Made by a program: the position numbers and the translations under genes. From Christensenella sp. UBA1224 (GTDB taxonomy: Bacteria; Bacillota; Clostridia; Christensenellales; Aristaeellaceae): DNA of 11,216 bases. This document shows positions 1 to 5,451 of this stretch, piece by piece. The stretch is taken from positions 809-12,024 of the forward strand of contig DBXA01000164.1 of NCBI GenBank assembly GCA_002309235.1, in the 5' to 3' direction. The notes under the pieces were generated by a model that was not told the origin of the DNA, did no database searches, and was given only the letters and a program-made list of their open reading frames with translations. Every line of letters begins with the position of its first letter. Position 1 is the stretch's first letter.

Positions 1-713
1 GTCTCCGCAACGACATCGAACGGCTCTCCCCGCACCTCTTCCAAGGCTTTTTTGACCACGCCGGGCCCTGAAACGCCGACATTGATGACACATTCCGGCT
101 CCCCAACGCCGCAGAAAGCGCCGGCCATGAAAGGATTGTCCTCCACGGCATTTGCAAATACGACCAGCTTAGCGCAGCCCAGGCCATCGCTTTCGGCAGT
201 CTTTTCCGCTGTCATTTTGATGATCTCACCCATCTCCCTGACAGCGTTCATATTGATGCCTGCTCGGGTAGAAGCCACGTTTACGCTGGAGCAGAGGAAG
301 GTCGTACTGCTCAAAACCTCCGGTATAGAAGCAAGCAGCCTCTCATCCGCCTTCGTCGCGCCTTTCTGCATAAGAGCTGAATAACCGCCGATGAAATTAA
401 CGCCAACCTCCCTCGCGGCCCTGTCAAGTGCAAGGGCAATAGGCCTTGGATCCGCTTGTGCGATCAGGCTGATCGGGGTAACGCTGATGCGCTTGTTGAC
501 GATCGGTATGCCGAACTCGTTTTCTATATCCGTTCCGGTCTTTACAAGGCCCGCTGCAGTCCGGCAGATCTTATCGTATACCTTCTGCGCACAGACCCGG
601 GCATCGCTTCCTGCGCAATCCAGGAGATTGATCCCCAATGTGATAGTGCGGATATCGAAATTCTCCTCCCGTACCATGCGCAGCGTCTGGAGTATCTCAC
701 CATATTCTATCAT
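1..713 (-). CDS. UPF0210 / DUF711 (PFL-like) family protein, C-terminus cut by left edge
   Basis: This is the first 237 residues of a UPF0210 (DUF711) protein. Full members are roughly 445-455 residues, so about half is missing beyond the left edge. Hallmarks visible on the minus strand are NFDIRTITLGINLLDC near residues 19-34, PIVNKRISVTPISLIAQA, NFIGGYSALMQKG, CSSVNVASTRAGINM, VVFANAVEDNPFMAGAFCGVG and INVGVSGPGVVKKALE, which closely follow my recollection of streptococcal UPF0210 proteins. The family is described as having a pyruvate-formate-lyase-like barrel. Its biochemical activity is not established as far as I know, and nothing here identifies a substrate. The ATG at 713 is preceded by GGAGG with a 5-base gap, and it lies 11 bases after the stop of the ACT-domain gene. 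The two are therefore almost certainly cotranscribed. No signal peptide or membrane segment is seen, so it is probably cytosolic. Family assignment is confident; function is unknown. Confidence 0.93.
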   Translation of the reverse strand, partial: MIEYGEILQTLRMVREENFDIRTITLGINLLDCAGSDARVCAQKVYDKICRTAAGLVKTGTDIENEFGIPIVNKRISVTPISLIAQADPRPIALALDRAAREVGVNFIGGYSALMQKGATKADERLLASIPEVLSSTTFLCSSVNVASTRAGINMNAVREMGEIIKMTAEKTAESDGLGCAKLVVFANAVEDNPFMAGAFCGVGEPECVINVGVSGPGVVKKALEEVRGEPFDVVAE

Positions 714-724
714 AGCCGCCTCCG

Positions 725-997
725 TCAGATCCTGTGCATGGCTTCAAAGATATCCATGCGCTGCATATGGATCTCCACCTTCGATTCTTCCCTGATAGGC
801 TGGAGTTCTGTGTTGATCCCCTCATAATCCAATGAAGCACCGCTGATATCCACGATCATCATCATGGTAAAGCAGCCGTCCAGTATCGTCTGGGTGATCT
901 CCAATATGTTGATATTCAATTCCGTCAGCTTTACCGCCACGCTCGCAATGATCCCTGTATGGTCAAGGCCGGTTACGCTGATCAGTGCTTTTTTCAT
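725..997 (-). CDS. UPF0237 family ACT-domain protein
   Basis: A 90-residue protein consisting essentially of one ACT domain, the usual size for UPF0237. It begins MKKALISVTGLDHTGIIA, with the first beta strand and the glycine-containing loop where ACT domains bind amino acids. LNINILEITQTILDG and FTMMMIVDIS follow as further helix and strand elements. ACT domains are small-ligand sensors, often for amino acids. The family has a conserved partnership with UPF0210 genes, as here, suggesting the ACT protein regulates or forms a complex with the downstream protein (inference). I chose the ATG at 997 because GCGGAGGT lies 7-8 bases upstream and because it gives the family length. The frame stays open to 1111, but that extension would cover the likely promoter and has no family-like sequence. 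The stop at 725 is followed closely by the UPF0210 ribosome binding site. Confidence 0.93.
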   Translation of the reverse strand: MKKALISVTGLDHTGIIASVAVKLTELNINILEITQTILDGCFTMMMIVDISGASLDYEGINTELQPIREESKVEIHMQRMDIFEAMHRI

Positions 998-1039
998 ATG
1001 ATACCTCCGCTTATCATTCATACTCTGTTCTGAACATTT

Positions 1040-1050
1040 CCTGTAACAGG
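1040..1050. promoter_or_regulatory. Inverted repeat at the presumed UPF0237 transcription start
   Basis: CCTGTAACAGG is a perfect 5-base inverted repeat around one central base, lying just downstream of the extended -10 element. The position would suit a repressor operator, but no known regulator consensus is recognised. With arms this short it could be chance. Confidence 0.28.
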
Positions 1051-1055
1051 GATAT

Positions 1056-1064
1056 ATTGTAACA
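1056..1064 (-). promoter_or_regulatory. Probable extended -10 promoter for UPF0237-UPF0210
   Basis: On the minus strand the sequence reads TGTTACAAT, a TG dinucleotide one base upstream of a 5/6 match to TATAAT (TACAAT at 1061-1056). No good -35 sits 16-18 bases upstream, which is acceptable for an extended -10 promoter. The predicted start near 1049 would leave a leader of about 50 bases before the ATG at 997. Inference from motif only. Confidence 0.42.
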
Positions 1065-1139
1065 TATTCAGCCCGATAAAGCACCTGCCATAATCTGTAT
1101 TCCGTAAACATTCATCGTACAATCACTGATTTTGACTTA

Positions 1140-1151
1140 TTAAACGTTTAA
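1140..1151. promoter_or_regulatory. 12-base perfect palindrome in the divergent intergenic region
   Basis: TTAAACGTTTAA is self-complementary with a central CG step, the layout of many LacI/GalR-family operators (for example the AAACGTTT core of PurR boxes). It lies 26 bases upstream of the -35 of the aminotransferase promoter and about 75 bases upstream of the left-facing promoter. It could serve either gene. No regulator gene is in the window. AT-rich palindromes of this length do occur by chance. Confidence 0.35.
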
Positions 1152-1177
1152 AAATTGCATACTTTACATAATTATCC

Positions 1178-1206
1178 TTGACATACCCGCTACAATGAAT
1201 TATAGT
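1178..1206 (+). promoter_or_regulatory. Near-consensus sigma-A promoter of the aminotransferase gene
   Basis: TTGACA at 1178-1183, a 17-base spacer, and TATAGT at 1201-1206. The -35 is perfect and the -10 matches 5 of 6. Transcription would begin near 1213, leaving a leader of about 30 bases before the ATG at 1244, too short for a riboswitch. Confidence 0.85.
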
Positions 1207-1243
1207 ACTATCAATAATTCATTTTCACGTGAGGCACAGATTA

Positions 1244-2530
1244 ATGACAACATATTCCGATCTCTCGTCAGAAGAGCTCCGGCAGGAATATTCCCGCCTG
1301 CAGGAGCGATACAGTTCATATAAACAGTTAGGGCTCAACCTGAACATGAGCCGCGGAAAACCCTGCCCCGAACAGCTGAACCTTTCCATGGGACTGATGG
1401 ATGTACTTTCCAGCAATGTGGATCTTCATTGCGCCGATGGTACAGACTGCCGCAACTACGGTGTGCTTGGCGGTATCCGGGAAGCGCAGGAGCTGCTGGG
1501 TTCCATTATCGAATGCCCGCCGGAAAGCATCATGATATACGGCAACTCATCCCTGAACGTCATGTATGACCAGATATCCCGTTCCATGACGCACGGCGTG
1601 ATGGGTTCCACCCCCTGGTGCAAGCTGGATAAAGTGAAATTTCTCTGCCCTGTCCCGGGCTATGACAGGCATTTTGCCATAACCGAATATTTCGGCATCG
1701 ATATGATCAATGTGCCCATGTCCGATATCGGCCCGGATATGGATATGGTGGAGGAGTTGGTATCCTCCGACCCTGCCATCAAGGGCATCTGGTGCGTGCC
1801 GAAATACTCCAACCCCACGGGGATCACCTATTCCGAGGAAACGGTGAAGCGTTTCGCGCGGCTGAAGCCTGCCGCGCCAGATTTCCGCATCTATTGGGAT
1901 AATGCCTATTCCGTGCACCATTTGTATGACGACGACCAGGATTTCCTGATCGAGATACTCGCCGAATGTCAGAAAGCGGGAAATCCGGATATCGTATACA
2001 AGTTTACCTCTACCTCAAAGATCAGCTTTCCCGGTTCGGGTATCGCGGCGATAGCAACCTCTGAAAACAACCTAAAGGATATACGCCGTCAGTTCAGGAT
2101 CCAGACGATCGGTCACGACAAGGTGAATCAGCTAAGGCACGTCCGCTACTTCAGGAATGTGGAGAGTGTCAGGGAGCACATGATGAAGCATGCCGCCATC
2201 CTCCGGCCCAAGTTTGAGCTGGTAGAACGCATCTTCGATGAAGAGCTTTCAGGCCTCGGCATCGGCACCTGGACAAAGCCCAAGGGCGGTTATTTCATCG
2301 CTTTCCAGTCGCTGCCGGGATTGGCGCGCAGCATCATTTCCTCCTGCAAGGAATGCGGCGTCGAGCTCACTGAAGCCGGAGCGACATACCCCTACCACAA
2401 CGACCCGGAGAACAGCTCCATCCGCATCGCGCCGACATATCCATCCCTGAAGGAGCTTGAGAACGCCTCACATATCTTTGCGACAGTCGTGCGCCTGGAA
2501 ACTGTCAGGCAGCTTCTGGAGAAGAGATAA
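1244..2530 (+). CDS. PLP-dependent aspartate-type aminotransferase (subgroup Ic-like)
   Basis: A 428-residue fold-type I aminotransferase resembling the Asp_aminotransf family (subgroup Ic, including corynebacterial AspT). It would exchange the amino group between aspartate and 2-oxoglutarate in the cytosol. Motifs: SRGKP at 36-40, YGNSS at 99-103 (cofactor phosphate region), PKYSNPTG at 186-193 with N190, WDNAY at 218-222 with the pyridine-binding Asp219 and Tyr222, TSTSK with the presumed Schiff-base Lys259 followed by ISFPGSG, and SIRIAPT at 392-398 with Arg394 as the likely carboxylate-binding arginine. The length is normal for the family. I chose the ATG at 1244 because GTGAGG lies about 9 bases upstream. 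An in-frame GTG at 1229 lacks a ribosome binding site. The gene is monocistronic, with its own promoter and terminator, and converges on argGH. It could feed aspartate to ArgG, but exact substrate range cannot be read from sequence. Confidence 0.9.
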   Translation: MTTYSDLSSEELRQEYSRLQERYSSYKQLGLNLNMSRGKPCPEQLNLSMGLMDVLSSNVDLHCADGTDCRNYGVLGGIREAQELLGSIIECPPESIMIYGNSSLNVMYDQISRSMTHGVMGSTPWCKLDKVKFLCPVPGYDRHFAITEYFGIDMINVPMSDIGPDMDMVEELVSSDPAIKGIWCVPKYSNPTGITYSEETVKRFARLKPAAPDFRIYWDNAYSVHHLYDDDQDFLIEILAECQKAGNPDIVYKFTSTSKISFPGSGIAAIATSENNLKDIRRQFRIQTIGHDKVNQLRHVRYFRNVESVREHMMKHAAILRPKFELVERIFDEELSGLGIGTWTKPKGGYFIAFQSLPGLARSIISSCKECGVELTEAGATYPYHNDPENSSIRIAPTYPSLKELENASHIFATVVRLETVRQLLEKR

Positions 2531-2549
2531 CGTAACAGAGATACACAGT

Positions 2550-2590
2550 AAAGCGCCGAAAGTCGTCAGGACCGCTCTCCGGCGCTTTTC
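2550..2590 (+). terminator. Intrinsic terminator between the aminotransferase gene and argH
   Basis: AAAGCGCCG (2550-2558) pairs with CGGCGCTTT (2580-2588), giving a 9-base-pair GC-rich stem with a 21-base loop, then TTTTCCTTT on the plus strand. It starts 20 bases after the aminotransferase stop. Read leftwards, the same stem also lies downstream of argH, but its U tract there is only TTT, so termination of the arg operon would be weaker. Confidence 0.75.
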
Positions 2591-2606
2591 CTTTACCCAT
2601 CCTTGG

Positions 2607-2626
2607 TTTTGCGGTCAGACGCAAAA
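2607..2626. other. Small hairpin overlapping the argH stop codon
   Basis: TTTTGCG (2607-2613) and CGCAAAA (2620-2626) form a 7-base stem with a 6-base loop that contains the argH TGA (2617-2615 on the minus strand). It lacks a U tract, so it is not a standard terminator. It may protect the 3' end of the arg transcript or be incidental. Confidence 0.3.
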
Positions 2627-3991
2627 GAGGCTGCGGATATAGGCTATCTGCTCTTGGATGGACTCCTCCCCCGGGCCTCCCGTGCTCGTTCGCTTTTTCA
2701 CGCATGTTTCAATGTCGATCGATGCATAAAGATCTTCCGTGAAAAGCTCCGAAAACTCCTTGTACTTTTCAAGCGGCAAGGTTTCCAGCACCCAGCCCCC
2801 GCGCATACACGTATTGACGATCTCCCCGCAGATCTTATAGGCGCTGCGGAAGGGCATGCCCTTGCGGACGAGGTAATCAGCGAGGTCTGTCGCGTTGATG
2901 AACCCCGCCTGTGCGGCCCTTTTCATATTCTCTGTGCAAGCGGTCATGGAACCGACCATCCCTGCCATGATATCCAGGCATGCCTTCACTGTATCGCAAG
3001 AATCGAAGATGCTCTCCTTATCCTCCTGCATATCTTTATTATATGCAAGGGGAAGGCCCTTCAGCATGGTGAGCAGCTGCATGAGATTCCCGTAGACCCT
3101 GCCCGTTTTTCCGCGCACCAGTTCCGCCATGTCCGGGTTCTTCTTCTGCGGCATGATGGAGGAACCGGTGGTATAGCTATCCGCAAGCTCTATAAAGCGA
3201 AATTCCCAGGACGACCAGAGGACCAGCTCCTCCGAAAAGCGGGAAAGGTGCATCATCAGTATCGATATGCAGGAGGCGAGCTCTACACAGAAATCTCTGT
3301 CTGAAACAGCATCCATGGAATTCAGGCAGATACCGTCAAAGCCGAGCTTTTCCGCCTCCATTTCCCGTAAAACGGGATACGTCGTGCCCGCCAGAGCACA
3401 AGCCCCTATGGGTGAAAGGTTCATCCTTCTGCGGCAGTCCTCTATCCTTCCCTTATCCCTGTCCAGCATCATGGCATACGCCAGCAGATGGTGCCCGAAG
3501 GTAACGGGCTGCGCTCTTTGCAGGTGCGTATACCCGGGCATCACAGCATCTTTATACATTTCTGCCTTGTCAGTGATCGTCAGTGCGAGCATACGAAGCT
3601 TTTCGAGTATGGCATCGCATTCCTGTCTGAGACAGAGCCGCGCATCCAGTGCGACCTGATCGTTCCTGCTGCGGGCGGTATGCAGTTTTTTACCCGCATC
3701 CCCTATCCTGTCTGTCAGTATCTGCTCCACAAACATGTGGATATCCTCGGCATTGGGATCCACTGTCAGCGCTCCGCTGTCCAGATCCGCGCGTATAGAC
3801 CTTAAGCCTTCTATGATCTTTTCAGCGGATGCCGCATCAATGATGCCTGCCTCACCCAGCATTGCCGCATGCGCGGCAGATCCTTCAATATCCTGCCTGT
3901 ACATGCGCCTGTCCACATGGATCGACGAGTTGAAAACATCTGCGATCTTTTCCGTTATCCCTTCTGTCCTGCCTGCCCACATCTTTGGCAT
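2615..3991 (-). CDS. argH: Argininosuccinate lyase
   Basis: A 458-residue protein of the fumarase/aspartase superfamily that cleaves argininosuccinate to arginine and fumarate, the last step of arginine synthesis, acting as a cytosolic homotetramer. It starts MPKMWAGR, the usual ArgH N-terminus. It carries DIHMFVEQ near 83-90, HTARSRNDQV at 104-113, PGYTHLQRAQP at 152-162 with Thr155/His156 of the active site, and the superfamily signature GSSIMPQKKNPD at 276-287 with the presumed catalytic Ser278 in the flexible loop. The C-terminal GGPG near 440 is also typical. Length is normal and no frame break is seen. The ATG at 3991 has AGGAGG (4005-4000) 8 bases upstream. It follows argG after 33 bases with no terminator between, so the two form an operon under the argG promoters. 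Confidence 0.98.
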   Translation of the reverse strand: MPKMWAGRTEGITEKIADVFNSSIHVDRRMYRQDIEGSAAHAAMLGEAGIIDAASAEKIIEGLRSIRADLDSGALTVDPNAEDIHMFVEQILTDRIGDAGKKLHTARSRNDQVALDARLCLRQECDAILEKLRMLALTITDKAEMYKDAVMPGYTHLQRAQPVTFGHHLLAYAMMLDRDKGRIEDCRRRMNLSPIGACALAGTTYPVLREMEAEKLGFDGICLNSMDAVSDRDFCVELASCISILMMHLSRFSEELVLWSSWEFRFIELADSYTTGSSIMPQKKNPDMAELVRGKTGRVYGNLMQLLTMLKGLPLAYNKDMQEDKESIFDSCDTVKACLDIMAGMVGSMTACTENMKRAAQAGFINATDLADYLVRKGMPFRSAYKICGEIVNTCMRGGWVLETLPLEKYKEFSELFTEDLYASIDIETCVKKRTSTGGPGEESIQEQIAYIRSLFCV

Positions 3992-3999
3992 AAGGCAGC

Positions 4000-4005
4000 C
4001 CTCCT
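4000..4005 (-). promoter_or_regulatory. Ribosome binding site of argH
   Basis: A perfect AGGAGG on the minus strand, 8 bases from the argH ATG at 3991 and inside the 33-base argG-argH gap. It fixes the start codon and suggests that argH is translated independently of argG rather than by overlap. Confidence 0.85.
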
Positions 4006-4024
4006 CAGCAGCGCATGCGCGGTT

Positions 4025-5242
4025 TTACTTTTTTCCGTCCACCAAAGCCTGCACTCTGACAGGCAGACCAAACAGCGTGATGAAGCCTGCGCTGTCCTTC
4101 TGGTCGTAATCGCTCGCGCCAAAGGTGGCGATATCCTCGCTGTAGAGACTGTTCGGGCTCCAGATGCCCGCCTTCATGATATTTCCCTTGTAGAGCCTGA
4201 GCTTCACTTTGCCGTTCACTTTCTCCTGCGTCTTGTCGACAAAAGCGCTCAGCGCCTCCCTCAGGGGCGTAAACCACAGTCCGTTGTATACGAGCTCCGC
4301 GAAGGTTATGCTGATCCTCTGCTTTTCATGTGCTGTCATCTTATCGAGCGTGATGCTCTCAAGCGCCTCATGCGCTTTATAGAGTATCGTTCCGCCGGGC
4401 GTTTCGTAAACACCGCGGGATTTCATGCCGACAAGCCTGTTTTCCACGATGTCGAGAAGCCCGATACCGTTTTTACCGCCAATAACGTTCAGCTTCAGAA
4501 TGATGTCCTTTGCGCTGAGCTTTTCCCCGTCAAGCGCCACCGGGACACCCTTCTCGAAATCGATCGTGATATAAACCGGTTCATCCGGTGCATCCATAGG
4601 CGATACGCTCATTTCCAGGAAACCGGGCTTTTCATACCGGGGCTCGTTTCCGGGATCCTCAAGGTCCATCCCCTCGTGCGAAAGGTGCCACAGGTTTTTA
4701 TCCTTGCTGTAGTTCGTCTCGCGGCTGATCCGCAGCGGTACATGATGGGCCTGGGCGTAATCGATCTCCTCATCACGGGATCTGATCTCCCATTCCCGCC
4801 ATGGCGCTATGACAGGCATATCCGGCGCGAAATGCTTGACCGCCAGCTCAAACCGGACCTGGTCATTGCCTTTGCCGGTACAGCCGTGGCAGATCGCATC
4901 GGCGCCCTCTTTCAAAGCGATCTCGACCAAACCTTTAGCGATGCAGGGACGAGCGTGACTTGTCCCGAGCAGGTATTCCTCATAAACAGCGCCGGCCTTC
5001 ATTGTCGGTATGATGTATTCATTCACATATTCATCCGTCAGATCCAGTATATACAGTTTCGAGGCGCCGGTCTTGAGCGCCTTTTCCTCCAATCCGTCCA
5101 ATTCATCCGCCTGACCGACATTGCCGCAGACGGCAATGATCTCCGGATCATTGTAGTTTTCCTTGAGCCACGGTATAATGACCGAAGTATCGAGACCTCC
5201 GGAATACGCTAGCACGATCTTTTTAATGTTCTTCTTATCCAT
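4025..5242 (-). CDS. argG: Argininosuccinate synthase
   Basis: A 405-residue enzyme that condenses citrulline and aspartate using ATP to give argininosuccinate, AMP and pyrophosphate. It is cytosolic and normally tetrameric. The N-terminal PP-loop AYSGGLDTS is at 12-20. LGTSHARP at 92-99 and CHGCTGKGNDQVRFE at 118-132 form the aspartate/citrulline-binding region, and YSPED-like ethanolamine motifs are absent, as expected. SYTxxE-type late motifs are replaced by the usual C-terminal ArgG sequence KGNIMKAG, SPNSLYSEDIATF. Length fits type I bacterial ArgG. I chose the ATG at 5242 because GGGAG lies 8 bases upstream and MDKKNIKKIVLAYSGG is the standard N-terminus. The frame remains open to 5293, but that stretch contains the promoter. 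First gene of argGH. Two ARG-like boxes upstream suggest ArgR control. No other arg genes are in the window, so whether citrulline comes from ornithine or from outside is unresolved. Confidence 0.98.
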   Translation of the reverse strand: MDKKNIKKIVLAYSGGLDTSVIIPWLKENYNDPEIIAVCGNVGQADELDGLEEKALKTGASKLYILDLTDEYVNEYIIPTMKAGAVYEEYLLGTSHARPCIAKGLVEIALKEGADAICHGCTGKGNDQVRFELAVKHFAPDMPVIAPWREWEIRSRDEEIDYAQAHHVPLRISRETNYSKDKNLWHLSHEGMDLEDPGNEPRYEKPGFLEMSVSPMDAPDEPVYITIDFEKGVPVALDGEKLSAKDIILKLNVIGGKNGIGLLDIVENRLVGMKSRGVYETPGGTILYKAHEALESITLDKMTAHEKQRISITFAELVYNGLWFTPLREALSAFVDKTQEKVNGKVKLRLYKGNIMKAGIWSPNSLYSEDIATFGASDYDQKDSAGFITLFGLPVRVQALVDGKK

Positions 5243-5271
5243 GTTTTCATCTCCCTGTCGTTTATGTTCAA

Positions 5272-5300
5272 ATAATACTTGCAGTAAAGTCATTTGTCAA
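5272..5300 (-). promoter_or_regulatory. argG: Consensus sigma-A promoter P1 of argGH
   Basis: On the minus strand: TTGACA (5300-5295), a 17-base spacer, then TATTAT (5277-5272). This is a perfect -35 and a 5/6 -10. Transcription would start near 5265, about 23 bases before the argG ATG. No leader peptide or attenuator fits in so short a leader. Confidence 0.85.
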
Positions 5301-5307
5301 TGGGAGC

Positions 5308-5346
5308 AATGCATAATAATACACATTTAATGTATAATATCACAAT
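5308..5346 (-). promoter_or_regulatory. Paired ArgR/AhrC-type ARG boxes upstream of argG
   Basis: Box 1 (5308-5325) matches the pattern TNTGNATWWWWATNCANA at every fixed position except the first. Box 2 (5329-5346) matches its left half and the late CA. Both contain AATGYATAATA, at 5308-5318 and 5329-5339, identical at 10 of 11 bases. Their centres are 21 bases apart, the spacing of paired 18-base ARG boxes separated by 3 bases. The site lies upstream of P1 and covers the possible promoter P2. It implies arginine-responsive control of argGH, provided the genome encodes ArgR. The region is AT-rich, which raises the chance-match rate. Its edge is about 40 bases from the -35 of the divergent GH2 promoter. 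Confidence 0.6.
5316..5345 (-). promoter_or_regulatory. Possible second, upstream argG promoter P2
   Basis: On the minus strand: TTGTGA (5345-5340, 4/6), an 18-base spacer, TATTAT (5321-5316, 5/6). It is weaker than P1 and lies almost wholly inside the ARG-like boxes, so ArgR binding there would block it. This is motif evidence only. Confidence 0.35.
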
Positions 5347-5384
5347 CGCAAATTACCAAGGTTGTCTTCCGATCCATCCTTTAC

Positions 5385-5414
5385 TTGACAATCTGTTTTG
5401 ATCCCGGATAAAAT
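5385..5414 (+). promoter_or_regulatory. Sigma-A promoter of the GH2 glycosidase gene
   Basis: TTGACA (5385-5390), an 18-base spacer, and TAAAAT (5409-5414, 5/6). Transcription would start near 5421, some 31 bases before the ATG. I found no clear sugar-regulator operator or cre site around it. Confidence 0.78.
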
Positions 5415-5451
5415 GAAGACAGGCTAACGAAATATACAAGGAGTGATCCAT

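Noticed and set aside
998..1111. An N-terminal extension of the ACT-domain protein.
   Set aside because: The 38 extra residues have no similarity to the family, would include the promoter-like sequence, and the ATG at 997 has a good ribosome binding site and gives the family length.
1229..1243. A GTG start for the aminotransferase five codons upstream.
   Set aside because: No ribosome binding site precedes it, and the GTGAGG that overlaps it is itself suitably placed for the ATG at 1244.
998..1243. A riboswitch or T-box leader in the largest divergent gap.
   Set aside because: Predicted leaders are only about 30 and 50 bases on the two sides, and no T-box, SAM, lysine or glycine riboswitch core is visible.
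2603..3304. A 233-codon plus-strand open frame opposite the 3' half of argH.
   Set aside because: It covers conserved ArgH sequence on the minus strand and begins in the terminator region with no promoter or ribosome binding site.
3869..5212. A 447-codon open frame on the plus strand, antisense to argG and the start of argH.
   Set aside because: It lies opposite two intact, highly conserved genes, has no recognisable domain, has no ribosome binding site of its own, and spans the argG-argH gap. It is best explained by codon usage in the real genes avoiding complementary stops.
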